A model generated the notes under the pieces. That model ran no database searches, was not told where the DNA came from, and worked only from the letters and a program-made list of their open reading frames with translations. DNA of 35,206 bases from Candidatus Altimarinota bacterium. Its GTDB lineage: Bacteria; Patescibacteriota; JACMRA01. Positions 1 to 8,925 of this stretch are shown one piece after another. The stretch covers positions 1 through 35,206 of the forward strand of contig JAAUSE010000006.1 of the NCBI GenBank assembly GCA_012031925.1. Reading direction: 5' to 3'. A program made the position numbers and the translations under genes. How positions within the stretch are numbered: the first letter of the stretch is position 1; every line of letters starts with the position of its first letter.

Positions 1-185
1 CATATCTTTCAAGAACTTCAGCTAATTTTCCCAAGCAGAAAGGTTAAAATACTGAGTAATTTCTTGCCCATCCTTGTTCTTACCATCATTGATTGCCAAC
101 GAAATGAGGCTACTTTGGATCCAGATTGGGTTGTCCTTATCTCAGGATCTTTAGTTAATCTTCCTATTAAAAATACTCTATTCAT
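1..185 (-). CDS. ssb: Single-stranded DNA-binding protein, N-terminal part, two frameshifts, cut by window edge
   Basis: From the ATG at 185 the protein starts MNRVFLIGRLTKDPEIRTT, the typical first beta strand of bacterial SSB (an OB fold that coats single-stranded DNA in replication and repair). The match continues in a second frame (SLAINDGKNKDGQEITQYF, then NLSAW) and a third (KLAEVLERY). Two single-base losses explain this, one in the A run at 102-104 and one in the C run at 30-32 of the plus strand. Both repairs restore the family pattern, so I read this as one intact gene with sequence errors rather than a pseudogene, though decay is possible. It lies 27 bases downstream of a small membrane gene on the same strand and probably shares its promoter. 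The C-terminal tail is outside the window. Confidence 0.85.
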
Positions 186-212
186 ACAAAACTATTTATT
201 AAAAATTTAAAA

Positions 213-497
213 TTATTTATCGTCAGCCACTTCCATAATGGGTTCAGCTTCGACTTCTTTTGGAGCATTATTACTAGAAAAATATCTGAAGAGTGTGAAC
301 ATTATCAACGCCACAAGCTCATAAATGAACCAAAATATTGCCAACAAATAAGCTATTTCATACCACAAAAAGCTCATATTATCACTAGCAATAAAGAAAA
401 CTGAGAAACCAATAACCGTAACAATTAATGAAGCAAATCTAGCAATAACTTCTTCAGAACCAGCAAAAAAATTATACTGTGTTAGTTGATTTTTCAT
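213..497 (-). CDS. Small two-helix membrane protein, unknown function
   Basis: This 94-residue protein has two hydrophobic stretches, about residues 19-40 and 45-70, joined by a short loop. The tail is acidic (KEVEAEPIMEVADDK) and probably cytoplasmic. I recognise no domain. It lies directly upstream of ssb on the same strand. A good promoter at 507-535 puts the predicted transcript start about 3 bases before the ATG, and no Shine-Dalgarno sequence is present, so the message is probably leaderless. Its coupling to ssb may be only positional. Confidence 0.65.
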   Translation of the reverse strand: MKNQLTQYNFFAGSEEVIARFASLIVTVIGFSVFFIASDNMSFLWYEIAYLLAIFWFIYELVALIMFTLFRYFSSNNAPKEVEAEPIMEVADDK

Positions 498-506
498 ATC
501 AACACC

Positions 507-535
507 AATCTAACTCGATATTAAAAAAATGTCAA
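507..535 (-). promoter_or_regulatory. Sigma70-type promoter for 213-497 and ssb
   Basis: On the minus strand TTGACA (530-535) is followed after 17 bases by TAGATT (507-512). The predicted start site near 500 lies only about 3 bases before the ATG at 497. Confidence 0.6.
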
Positions 536-553
536 CAAAAAATAGAAAAATTA

Positions 554-1123
554 TCAAAAGCTCAACTTAAACCTATCTTTGAAATCCTCAAAACCATCCA
601 TGACATCTTCTCTAACTTTGTCTAAGTTTTTGTTTATATTATCATAACTTTCCTGATCAATAAAACTAGTTTTGGTATCAATTTGAATGTGAAAAATTTT
701 AGTTTGTTTGAGCACATACCATTTTTTAGAAGTTTCCATAAAGAGTTTCACTTCAGCAATTACATTATTTTCGGAATCAAAATATTGAATGTTTGAGGTT
801 GAGTATACTTTATTTGGCTCAACTTGGACTTCAATCTCTCTTCTAACTGCTTCCATATGAACCTTACGCAGTCCTTTAATAAGGTTTTGGTAACTTATAT
901 TATTCAAAAAATTGCTCTCCGTAATTCTTTTTAAGGTTCTTTTTTCGCTACTACTAAGAACTTGAGTAGGGTTCTCGGTAATTTGCAAAAACTCTTGAGT
1001 TATATCGTTTGGGTGTTGATTAAAATTATCAAAAGAGACAAAAACCATAACTACAACTATTAATAAAACACCAATTAGAAGTAGTTTTCGAATCCAAAAA
1101 AGTCCAAATCGAACTATTGACAT
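554..1123 (-). CDS. Membrane-anchored extracytoplasmic protein, unknown function
   Basis: This 189-residue protein has one strong N-terminal hydrophobic segment (about residues 8-30) after basic residues, so it is a signal anchor with the rest outside the membrane. The outer part is polar, with a helical-looking stretch (residues 40-90), a strand-rich centre (about 95-150) and a charged end rich in D, K and N. There is no cysteine after the hydrophobic segment, so it is not a lipoprotein. I recognise no family. It is transcribed away from the tRNA-Arg gene; the TTGACA used by the tRNA promoter overlaps its start codon. Confidence 0.6.
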   Translation of the reverse strand: MSIVRFGLFWIRKLLLIGVLLIVVVMVFVSFDNFNQHPNDITQEFLQITENPTQVLSSSEKRTLKRITESNFLNNISYQNLIKGLRKVHMEAVRREIEVQVEPNKVYSTSNIQYFDSENNVIAEVKLFMETSKKWYVLKQTKIFHIQIDTKTSFIDQESYDNINKNLDKVREDVMDGFEDFKDRFKLSF

Positions 1124-1147
1124 ACCAATAAATGTATGAAATATTAA
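1117..1147 (+). promoter_or_regulatory. Candidate promoter for tRNA-Arg
   Basis: TTGACA at 1117-1122 is followed by TATTAA at 1142-1147, with a rather long 19-base spacer, about 20 bases before the mature tRNA. It overlaps the start codon of the divergent gene 554-1123. Confidence 0.35.
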
Positions 1148-1168
1148 TTAAACAAAGTCAAAAATTGT

Positions 1169-1245
1169 GCAGTTGTAGCTCAGTGGATTAGAGCGTCTGG
1201 TTGCGGTCCAGAAGGTCGGAGGTTCGAGTCCTCCCAATTGCACCA
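1169..1245 (+). tRNA. tRNA-Arg, anticodon GCG
   Basis: All four arms fold. The acceptor GCAGTTG pairs with CAATTGC (one G-U pair), the D stem is GCTC/GAGC, the anticodon stem is TCTGG/CCAGA and the T stem is GGAGG/CCTCC with loop TTCGAGT. The 3' CCA is encoded (1243-1245). The anticodon loop TTGCGGT gives GCG, which reads CGC and CGU. A20 in the D loop, C35 and discriminator A agree with arginine identity. Bacteria normally read these codons with an ACG tRNA edited to inosine, so GCG is uncommon. Confidence 0.93.
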
Positions 1246-1337
1246 ACAATTTGTATATCTAATTGCCAAATTTCTAATTTGATTTTACAATAAATAACAA
1301 AATAACAAATCTAGTTATAGATTTAACAATCACTTTG

Positions 1338-2585
1338 ATGAAAAAAAAACTAAACCCTAAAAAAATTTTTCGAACCATCCATAAAAAAAATCAGGTTGTG
1401 AGTAGAAACAAGACTCAAAGATCAAATCCATTATTTTTGAGCATAAAAAACCTTTTCCAATCCAAATTATTTCCCAAAAAAAACAAAGAAATCCTCAACT
1501 CATCACAAAATAAATTTAAAAAATCTTCGACAATGGGTCAAAGCAAAGAAGATCCTAAATATAAGATATTCCAGCCCAAAAAAGATTATTTTATCAAATC
1601 CCAAATCAAAGAAAATTTTCGACCTAGAAAAAAAAATGAATTTACCAAAAAATTCAAATTTGGCTACAAATCTCTTTCCAACTTCACTACGGAGTTAAGA
1701 GGCTTTAATATGAAGGATTTTTCCAAAAATTTTAATTATTATCTAGTAAAATTCAGAGTTTTGGATCAATTTAATCGGTTCATGAGTTACATTGTTCTGG
1801 GAATATTATCTATTTTTATTTTTTACATAAGTTTTTTTGATACTTTTTTCTTGGTCAAAACTTACAGTGTTAATTTTGCTCAAGGATCCTACATTGACGA
1901 AACCAAAACTGCTGAACTAATTGATAATATTCATAAGGATAAGTTTTTGGGTCTTATACCAAATAATTCTTTATGGTTTCTTAACGGTTCTAATCTAACT
2001 CTAACAGCCAAAAAATTCAATACCGAAGTTGATTCGATCAAAGTTCAAAATCGTATCTGGCCCAATCAAGCAATCATCAGTGTTACCACTGAACCTATTC
2101 TTTTGACTCTTGGAATCAATGGCGATGAATACTGGCGAATTAGCAAAACAGGGAAGGTGGTTTCGCAAGATACAGCTAAGCTTCGAGAAAATCTAGTGGT
2201 AGTTGACAAACCCGTAATTTTTGATAAATCCAACACTGATCTTTCAAATTATTCTTTTGTTGATAATAAAGAACAATTAAACAGGTTTTGGTTCATAAAA
2301 TGGCTTTGGCGAAATTTAGATGCCAAAGAAATAAGTTATAACAAAACTACAATCCCTTCTCTTATTGATACAGATGTCATTATCACAACTACAAGTGGTA
2401 CTGAGTTGTTATTTGATATAAACACCACTACCAAAAATAATCATCTGAGTAGACTAGATTTTTTCCTCAATCAAGAATACACCGAAGCCCTCAAAGAAGG
2501 TCAATTTCAGTATATTGATTTTCGAATTCCAAGAAGAATTTTTTTATGTAAAAAGAATCAAGCCTGCGCAAATGATAAACAGTAA
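1338..2585 (+). CDS. ftsQ: Divergent FtsQ/DivIB-like cell division protein
   Basis: This 415-residue protein has the FtsQ plan: a cytoplasmic tail, one membrane span (about residues 149-171), then a POTRA-like domain (about 172-245; KTYSVNF, an LTAKKFNTEV helix and a VDSIKVQNRIWPNQAIISV strand pair) and a beta domain with the typical YWRISKTGKVVSQD segment. FtsQ links early and late divisome proteins and partners the septal transpeptidase. Convergent ftsI lies 7 bases away. The tail of about 148 residues, very rich in K, N, F and S, is far longer than in model bacteria. I start at ATG 1338; a TTG just before it is less likely. Sequence similarity is weak, so the call rests mainly on domain order and the neighbour. 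Confidence 0.72.
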   Translation: MKKKLNPKKIFRTIHKKNQVVSRNKTQRSNPLFLSIKNLFQSKLFPKKNKEILNSSQNKFKKSSTMGQSKEDPKYKIFQPKKDYFIKSQIKENFRPRKKNEFTKKFKFGYKSLSNFTTELRGFNMKDFSKNFNYYLVKFRVLDQFNRFMSYIVLGILSIFIFYISFFDTFFLVKTYSVNFAQGSYIDETKTAELIDNIHKDKFLGLIPNNSLWFLNGSNLTLTAKKFNTEVDSIKVQNRIWPNQAIISVTTEPILLTLGINGDEYWRISKTGKVVSQDTAKLRENLVVVDKPVIFDKSNTDLSNYSFVDNKEQLNRFWFIKWLWRNLDAKEISYNKTTIPSLIDTDVIITTTSGTELLFDINTTTKNNHLSRLDFFLNQEYTEALKEGQFQYIDFRIPRRIFLCKKNQACANDKQ

Positions 2586-2592
2586 TTTAATT

Positions 2593-4990
2593 TTATCTGT
2601 CTTTTGGAACTTCGTTATACTCTAGTGTATATTGCATTAACTTTGACCAGCTTGGCCCAAGGCTGTTCTCTGCAAAGTTTTTGATGACTCCAGGACTAGG
2701 CTCAGCAAGCTTCAAAACAACTAAATATTGGGGATTTTTTCAGGACCATAACCAATAAAAGTGTGATCATAGATACCATTATTGGTGTTGCATTCATACC
2801 TGTTCCACCTTTACACCTTTCAGTCTCTCTTCCTACTTGAGCAGTTCCTGTCTTTCCACTAACAATATAACCAGGAACTTGACCTTTAGAAGGTGAGGCT
2901 CCTAAGTAACCTTGATCAATTGTATTGGCCAAATATCCAGTAACTAATCTAGCTGTATTTTGCTCAAGAACTTTTTCTTGTTTGCCTTTGTATATCGGAC
3001 TGTCAGACTTGCTTCCATCATCAATCACTTCTCCAAACTCATTTTGTAGGCTGTTCACCAAATATGGTTCAATCATATAACCTTGATTAGCTAAAGGTGT
3101 ATAAGCTCTTGCAAGCTGAATTGGAGACATGGTATAACCTTGTCCAAATCCAAAGGTAGCATATATAAATTTGGAATTAAGGTTGTTTGGATCTGTTAAA
3201 GGTCTTGTATCACCGTGGATATCTCCTGGCAAACTAACAGAAGTAGGTTTATTTATCTTGAAGTTATCTAAAAAATAATTTTTTAACCTTTCGTTACCAA
3301 TAGTCGGAATTATTGTGGCTATACCAGTATTAATTGAATCTCGAAGTATATTTGACACTGGTTGAGGTCCGTCATTTTTGTATGATTTTCCTTCAGCATT
3401 TTGAATATACAAAATATTTCCATTAAGTTCTTCATAAGGCATACCTTTTTCGTCGTAGTCTTCAAAAGTCCAGTCAGGACTAATTCCAAGCCGGTTTCCT
3501 TCATTATCAGTTTTTTCTAACTGCCATTCATTGACGGCAGCAGCTACAGTTAAAGGTTTTATAACTGAACCAACTTCGTAATCAATACTTGTAACAGAGT
3601 TACGAAAAGCTTCAGAGTTTTTTACTTCATTATATTCATTTGGGTCAAAATCAGGGTAAGAAGCCATTGCCAAAATCTTACCACTCTTTACCTCAATTAC
3701 CAAAGCTGACCCATGTTTGGGGGTCCCAACAGAGTTAGTATTACTCTTGAAAACTTCTTTGAGAATTTCTTCTGTTTTGCGTTGCAAGTTAATATCAATA
3801 GTAAGTTCAACATTGACTCCGTTTTGTACTTCACTGTTATCTTCAACCACTGTGCCAGCCTCATCATTAAAAACCTTTTTCCCATTCAAACCAGCTAACT
3901 CTGTACAGTATTTTTGTTCAATCCCATAATAACCCAAAGTATATTGACCTTTACTATAATCACCTGGAATAAAAGTATCAACAGTTCCTCTTTCTTCGTT
4001 CATACTAACCAATTTGGAACATCCAGAATTCTTAGCATTTTCTCTGCTTTCCTTGTGTCTGATTACAAAACCCAAAGTGTTTGATAATAAATTCCTCTCA
4101 GGATAAGAACGTATTTCCAAATTCTCATAACCCAACCAAGAGCTGTAAGCAGGAAGCTCTTCATCTTCAAAAATAGGGGATTGACTAGGGAATTTCAAAT
4201 AGTTAATCGCATCTTTTTGGTCATTATCAATATATCTTTCCAAAATGGTATAGTCTTTGGGAATTTCGGCAGTAACTTCTTTAGTTAGAAAATCTTCAAC
4301 TTGTCTATAATCCAAATTCAAACCACCAGCTAATCTTTGAGCAACTTCTCCAAGGCTTTCTTCACTAGTCTCCAAGTATGACTTGAGAGCAGAAGGTTCA
4401 ACAAAAACATTTGATAAGCTTTGTGTGTTTGTAACTTGTACAAGTGAGTTCTTGGAATAATCGTTGATAAGTATTTGACCTCTTGAAGATGGTATTATCT
4501 GAGAAAAAGTGTTAACTCCTTCCGAGGTATTATTGAAAAATTTTCCGTTACTAAGTACTTGCAGATCAGCAAATCTCAGTGCTATAATTAGGAATAAAAC
4601 ACTAAAAACACTTCGAAAAATGTTAATAGAATTAATTTCCCAACGAAAGTATTTTTTCAAAAAATTCCAAATTAACACAAAGGGCATCGAAAAAACAATC
4701 AAAAAAAACTTAACAACTCCAAGTATTTTTGCAAACAAGTTTATCTTAAGAGGTTTTTTAGATGAGTGAGCAGTATTTGTTTTTACTAATTTTATTTGAG
4801 GTTTTTGTTTGATATTTTGGTTGTACAATTTCTTATGAATATATCTTGGCAGAGTAGTCTGTTGATCTTTTTTTTGGAAATTTTTCAAAAACCCTCCAAA
4901 CCAAGATTGTTTTTGGCTTTGGGCTAAATTTTTGTAGTCAGATCTACGCCCTTTTTTTTGTTTGGGATTACTAAAAACCCTTCTATTCAT
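2593..4990 (-). CDS. ftsI: Class B penicillin-binding protein, FtsI/PBP2-type transpeptidase (two frameshifts)
   Basis: This septal or wall peptidoglycan transpeptidase has the active-site triad SVIK (about residues 475-478), SIN (552-554) and KTG (713-715, in SGKTGTAQ). Before it come a basic tail, hydrophobic segments at about 86-113 and 122-145, and a dimerisation/pedestal region that opens with RGQILINDYSK. The frame breaks near 2797 and near 2730-2733. One added base at each site restores the end (YDHTFIGYGP, then YLVVLKLAEPSPGVIKNFAE) and stops at 2593, giving about 799 residues. I start at ATG 4990 (MNRRVFSNPKQ); an earlier start near 5140 would overlap the ligase fragment on the other strand. 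It could be FtsI or a PBP2-like elongation enzyme; the ftsQ neighbour favours FtsI. Confidence 0.88.
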
Positions 4991-5044
4991 AGAATAATAT
5001 TGGATAATTTGAGCTAATATGTCAACTAGACAAAAATATGTATT

Positions 5045-5509
5045 TTGGTTTTGCTTATACATTATGAAAGCCTCAGAATTTTGCAAAAACTTCAGCAACT
5101 TCAAGAAGAAGATCTTGTTGGTATCAAAGGAGTTGGGCAAGTCCTAGCTCTCAATTACACCGAATTCTTGTCATCACCTAGGTTTTTGAAAATATTAAAA
5201 GGTTTTAAACAACTAGAAAAAAACCATCAAGGTCTAAAGATTCAAGAGAAAGCTATTATCAAGACATATGAACAAACCTTGAGCAATCAAATAATATGCA
5301 TTACAGGCTCTTTTGATATTCCAAGATCACAAATCAAAGAGATGTTAGAAGCTAAAGGAGCTAAAGTAACAAGTAGTATTACAAGTGCAACTACAATTTT
5401 GCTAGCAGGAGAAAAAGCAGGATCCAAGTTACAAAAGGCCCAAGAACTAGGAACAGTAATACAAAGTGACTACAAAAAACTAATCCTTTCGGATATCAAA
5501 CAAAGCTAA
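5045..5509 (+). pseudogene. ligA: C-terminal fragment of NAD-dependent DNA ligase (HhH plus BRCT)
   Basis: The protein matches only the last part of LigA: a helix-hairpin-helix piece (LVGIKGVGQVLALNYTEF) and a BRCT domain (IICITGSFDIPRSQIKEML, KGAKVTSSITSATTILLAGE, SKLQKAQELG). The adenylation, OB and zinc-finger parts are absent; the DNA upstream is the divergent ftsI start. An in-frame stop lies at 5027-5029, and the only starts are a TTG at 5045 or late ATGs. The last 30 bases overlap the convergent gene 5480-6653. It is most likely a remnant or rearrangement product. A free-standing HhH-BRCT protein is the alternative. Confidence 0.65.
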
Positions 5510-6653
5510 TTCTACCTCATTATCATTAAGTTGTTGAACAAATTCTTTGAAAATAACCTTTCCTCCTTCACTTTCTAAATATGACCAATCTGTAGCCTCG
5601 GTCGTTTCTGATTTATCTTCGGCAAATAAATTCACCCAAATTCTATAGCCATCCTCTTCAGCTTTGAACACTTCAACCAAAATATCATCTAATAAGGTTT
5701 TTCTCTGATCCAAGCCAATTCTAACTTCATCGATACTACTATCAGTGTATTTTCTAGAAAAAGTTCCAGTATTTATCCAAATATCTTTTGTTCTAAGCAA
5801 TTTAGCAGATTCGATTATAAAACTAGTACTCAAAAAATCTTGAGCATCAAATAATTTGCGATTCTTGGAACTAGCTTTACTCACCCAAGGAAATCCTTGA
5901 ATCCCAACACTATCAACTAAATCAGGATTTAGACCCATTGTGTAAGGAACTAAAGATACATAGTCACCGTTTTCCCAGTTTTCATCTTCTGGATCGTAAG
6001 TAATAGAATTTAACAAAATACTTCCTTCACTATTAGGAAAATATTTTTTGAGGTATCCTAAGTATTTGTTTACATTAATAGCATAGTCACTAGGCAAAGT
6101 TTCACCATGATCCCAGTATGGTACATTGGATTCCGGAAAAGGAACCCATATCCCATTTGCTCATCGGTCAAATCAAGTTCACTTAGTTCAGCAAAAAATT
6201 CTCAAAAAACCCATCATATCGACCATTTTTGATATCTTCATAATTAAGAAGCTGGCCACTATTGACAGGCTCAACTATAACTACAGGCTCAACCTTGTAT
6301 TGTGCAAATTCCTGCAATTTTGCACCCAGACTTTGGGCCAAATATTCACTACTTGCACTATCAATTGGCATTTCCGTAAATATCATAAGCCTATCAGCAA
6401 CAAAAGAATTACAAACATTTTGAAAATCATCCAAAGCTTTCAGATTCTTGTCATTACTTTGTTCCAAACCCTCAATTGAAGAGTTTACTGAACAGTTATT
6501 GATTTCATCTGTGTTGATTGTAGCAGCTGAATAATTATTAAAGATAACCTCAGCCATACCTTGGTTAGAGAAGGTTGTAAATGTCAAACTTACTCCAATT
6601 AGAGCAAAGATCAAAAATATTATACTAAAAATTGTGGCTTCTTTTTTGTGCAT
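5480..6653 (-). CDS. Membrane-anchored glycoside-hydrolase-like protein (two frameshifts)
   Basis: After repair this is one protein of about 391 residues. It starts MHKKEATIFSIIFLIFALIG, a signal anchor, and the rest lies outside the membrane. Frame breaks at the A run 6193-6198 and near 6148-6151 are each cured by one base, giving FFAELSELDLTDEQMGIWVP joined to NVPYWDHGETLPSDY. The centre (YLGYLKKYFPNSEGSILLNS, DYVSLVPYTMGLNPDLV, DSVGIQGFPW) resembles TIM-barrel glycoside hydrolases that accompany exopolysaccharide synthases, GH26-like in style, but I cannot fix the family or the catalytic acids. It starts 10 bases after the glycosyltransferase stop, so it probably trims or releases that polymer. 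Confidence 0.55.
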
Positions 6654-6663
6654 ATAATCTTAT

Positions 6664-7935
6664 TTAAATTTGTTCTTTTATACCTCTTCTTTTCCACTGT
6701 TGCCATTGTACTTGGTGTCCATTAATTATCATTGAAATACTTTTTAGAAGTGAAAGAAATTCCACCCATACTAAGAAATAAAATATTATCCATGTAAAGG
6801 GAAAAAGTAAAATTTTCTTCCATTTGATTCCTTCATCTCCAAAAAACGAAGCTACTAAATATATCTGCAAAATAAAAATAAGTCCAATTGCAAATGACAA
6901 ATAATCGCTGGCAACTATTGAATATGTTATCAAAATCGAAATTGATATTGGCTCAAAAAGAAGTTGAAGTTCAGAAAGAAGAGCGTAAGGCAAAATAAAA
7001 AATGATAACCAAGAGTTGTGCTCTTTACTAACTGATAAAAAGATTTTACGGTAACGCCAAAAAGTATCAAACCGTCCTTTTTTCCACCTTACTCTCTGGT
7101 TGACAAGGCTTAGAACATCAGAAGCCCCCTCAGTGTAACAAACCACATCTTCTGCGTAAGTGCATTCCAAACCCGCCCAACGTGTACGCATACTCAATTC
7201 AATATCCTCAGTTTTGTTGTCAGTATCATAATATCCAATTATATCAAAAACTTCTCTGCGAAAAGATGCGCAAGCACCTCCAAAAATATATTCTGCTCCC
7301 AAAATTGCATATGCTCTTTTGAAATAAAATCCAAAGTAATACTCCAGTTGCTGTACCAAACCAACAAAAGTGTTATTTTTAGCAACTTTAACATTACCCA
7401 CCACGCACATTATTTTGGGATCCAAGTAATATTTTACAAGATTAGTAATAGCCTTCGGTTGCAAAGCTGAATCGGCATCAATTGTCATGATTATATCACC
7501 AGTAGAAGCTTTGATTCCATTATTAAGGGCTTGTCCTTTTCCTTGGTTTGGTTGAGCAATGTAGTTGATATTTTTGAGATCTAATCTTTTATTTGCCACT
7601 TCATCTTGAATATACTCCATAACTTTTTGATGAGTTGTATCTATAGACCCATCATTAACAATTATCAATTCAATATTTTTATAAGTGTTTTTGAGAACTG
7701 AATCAATAGTCTTTACCACTCCAACCTCTTCATTCCACGCAGGTACAATAACTGATATTCTCGGATTATAGAGACCTTGCCCAGATTTTGTAACTGATCT
7801 CATAGCATAAATATAACGAAGATGTTCTTTAATTGGATAAAACGGTGATATTATCAAAAAAAGATAATATTTTAACCACATCATAGCCACAAATACAAAT
7901 ATCATTGTTCTCAGAATCAAAAATAAATTTTCCAT
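6664..7935 (-). CDS. Processive family 2 glycosyltransferase (PgaC/IcaA-like)
   Basis: This 423-residue membrane enzyme polymerises an extracellular polysaccharide from nucleotide sugars. It has N-terminal membrane helices (about 5-30), the GT2 fold opening SVIVPAWNEEV (61-71), VNDGS (94-98), DAD (154-156, metal and UDP binding), the acceptor/catalytic TED (243-245) and QRVRW (281-285, hallmark of processive synthases such as IcaA, PgaC, hyaluronan and cellulose synthases), then further helices (about 305-405). The product cannot be told from sequence; poly-N-acetylglucosamine is the usual one for this size and layout. It lies 1 base after the sortase-like gene and 10 bases before the hydrolase-like gene, in one operon. 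Confidence 0.88.
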   Translation of the reverse strand: MENLFLILRTMIFVFVAMMWLKYYLFLIISPFYPIKEHLRYIYAMRSVTKSGQGLYNPRISVIVPAWNEEVGVVKTIDSVLKNTYKNIELIIVNDGSIDTTHQKVMEYIQDEVANKRLDLKNINYIAQPNQGKGQALNNGIKASTGDIIMTIDADSALQPKAITNLVKYYLDPKIMCVVGNVKVAKNNTFVGLVQQLEYYFGFYFKRAYAILGAEYIFGGACASFRREVFDIIGYYDTDNKTEDIELSMRTRWAGLECTYAEDVVCYTEGASDVLSLVNQRVRWKKGRFDTFWRYRKIFLSVSKEHNSWLSFFILPYALLSELQLLFEPISISILITYSIVASDYLSFAIGLIFILQIYLVASFFGDEGIKWKKILLFPFTWIIFYFLVWVEFLSLLKSISMIINGHQVQWQQWKRRGIKEQI

Positions 7936-7936
7936 A

Positions 7937-8542
7937 CTACCTTGCTAAAAATGAATAATAAACGTCATTGTGTCTATCTTCCACAATAACAATTAGTTGC
8001 CTAAGTCCAGAAGACTGTGGAACAACCCTATCATCATAATCCAAAACCTTTCTTTCAAAGATTACAAAACTCCAGCTCCTTCCATACTTGTTAATAATTT
8101 GTATTTCGTCTCCAACTTCAATCGCTTCCGGAGAAGGTATGGTTCTCCAATTTTTAGACGTATAAAATAGATAATCTCCTGCTAACCCCTTTTCATCATA
8201 ATTAAGAATATGGTAGTGAATATTATTTGGTCTTTGCAGCCAACCGTTATTATAACGTTCTTTTCCAATAAATATACGGTCATCAGTTGAAGGGAAGTAC
8301 ATATAATCTAATTCTCCCATACTAGGTGTGTCAGTTTCAAATTCCTTCAAAAGTGAATTCTCATCTGTAATTTGAATTACTCTATCAATTACTTCTTGAG
8401 CTTCCATTAAACGAAGAGAACTGATATAAGGTATGTCTTGATTAGAGAACACCTCATAACTATTAATAAGAATAAAAATAGTAAACCCCAAGCTAATCAT
8501 CCCCACCAAAATTATTAATAACTGCTCTCTAACTACTTTCAT
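7937..8542 (-). CDS. Sortase-like extracytoplasmic protein without catalytic Cys/His
   Basis: This 201-residue protein has a signal anchor at residues 8-28. The second half has the strand order of a sortase barrel: HYHILNYDEKGLAGDYLFYT, then IEVGDEIQIINKYGRSWSFV, VLDYDDRVVPQ, and a last strand pair ending in YYSFLAR. The usual catalytic His is replaced in the FYTSKNW segment, and the TC motif before the last loop is replaced by IVIVED; the protein has no cysteine there. If the fold is right it is an inactive relative, perhaps a structural or binding partner of the polymer synthase downstream. The fold call is tentative. Its ATG overlaps the stop of the upstream 37-residue gene. Confidence 0.45.
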   Translation of the reverse strand: MKVVREQLLIILVGMISLGFTIFILINSYEVFSNQDIPYISSLRLMEAQEVIDRVIQITDENSLLKEFETDTPSMGELDYMYFPSTDDRIFIGKERYNNGWLQRPNNIHYHILNYDEKGLAGDYLFYTSKNWRTIPSPEAIEVGDEIQIINKYGRSWSFVIFERKVLDYDDRVVPQSSGLRQLIVIVEDRHNDVYYSFLAR

Positions 8543-8652
8543 TTGTTTTTTAAAAAGAATTTTAATAACATGTTAAATATTGCTGCCAATATATTTACAA
8601 CCAGTACAAATATACCAGAAAATACAAAAAAACTAACTAAAATATTTGGCAT
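8539..8652 (-). CDS. 37-residue single-span membrane peptide, translationally coupled
   Basis: ATG at 8652 opens a 37-codon reading frame (MPNILVSFFVFSGIFVLVVN, then ILAAIF and a KFFLKNK tail). It is almost entirely one membrane helix with a basic end. Its stop shares ATGA with the start of the sortase-like gene, a classic coupling overlap. A promoter at 8672-8699 sits just upstream, making it the first gene of the polysaccharide operon. Small helices of this kind often assist synthase complexes, but nothing in the sequence proves a role. Confidence 0.6.
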   Translation of the reverse strand: MPNILVSFFVFSGIFVLVVNILAAIFNMLLKFFLKNK

Positions 8653-8671
8653 AAAATTCAACTTATTTGAT

Positions 8672-8699
8672 AATATACAATAAAACCATGTTTTGGCAA
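8672..8699 (-). promoter_or_regulatory. Promoter of the polysaccharide operon
   Basis: On the minus strand TTGCCA (8694-8699) and TATATT (8672-8677) are 16 bases apart. The predicted start near 8665 leaves a leader of about 13 bases before the ATG at 8652. The comM promoter has the same -35 hexamer. Confidence 0.55.
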
Positions 8700-8803
8700 G
8701 ATAAAAACCACAAAATTGATAAACAGTTTATGACAAAGTCACCTGAAATCAACGTAAAACGAGACATTAAGTGTCTTGTGCTTCGCACCTCATTGATTTC
8801 TCA

Positions 8804-8925
8804 ACGGCGAATCATAGATTCACCTAGATTCAGCCTAAAATGACACATTGGTGTCTTCCACTGAATCCTTCACGGCGAATCATAGATTCACCTAGATTCA
8901 GCCTAAAATGACACATTGGTGTCTT
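8804..8925. repeat. Two 54-bp direct repeats, each with a hairpin
   Basis: The identical 54-bp units 8804-8857 and 8872-8925 are separated by 14 bp. Each contains GAATCATAGATTC and ends in the hairpin GACAC-ATTG-GTGTC. A related third hairpin, AGACA-TTAAG-TGTCT, lies at 8762-8776. The rest of 8653-8803, beyond the promoter at 8672-8699, shows no gene. The second unit ends 1 base before the comM stop codon. Confidence 0.85.

Noticed and set aside
2702-2830. Programmed frameshifting in ftsI
   Set aside because: No slippery heptamer with a downstream structure was evident, two separate breaks are needed, and the same one-base pattern occurs in many unrelated genes.
4991-5140. Longer ftsI start at 5140
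   Set aside because: It would lie antisense within the ligase fragment, has no basic-tail character and is not needed; MNRR at 4990 opens the typical basic tail.
8804-8925. Possible CRISPR array from the 54-bp repeats
   Set aside because: Only two exact units with a 14-bp gap, each with internal hairpins, and no cas genes; a terminator-like or REP-like repeat fits better.
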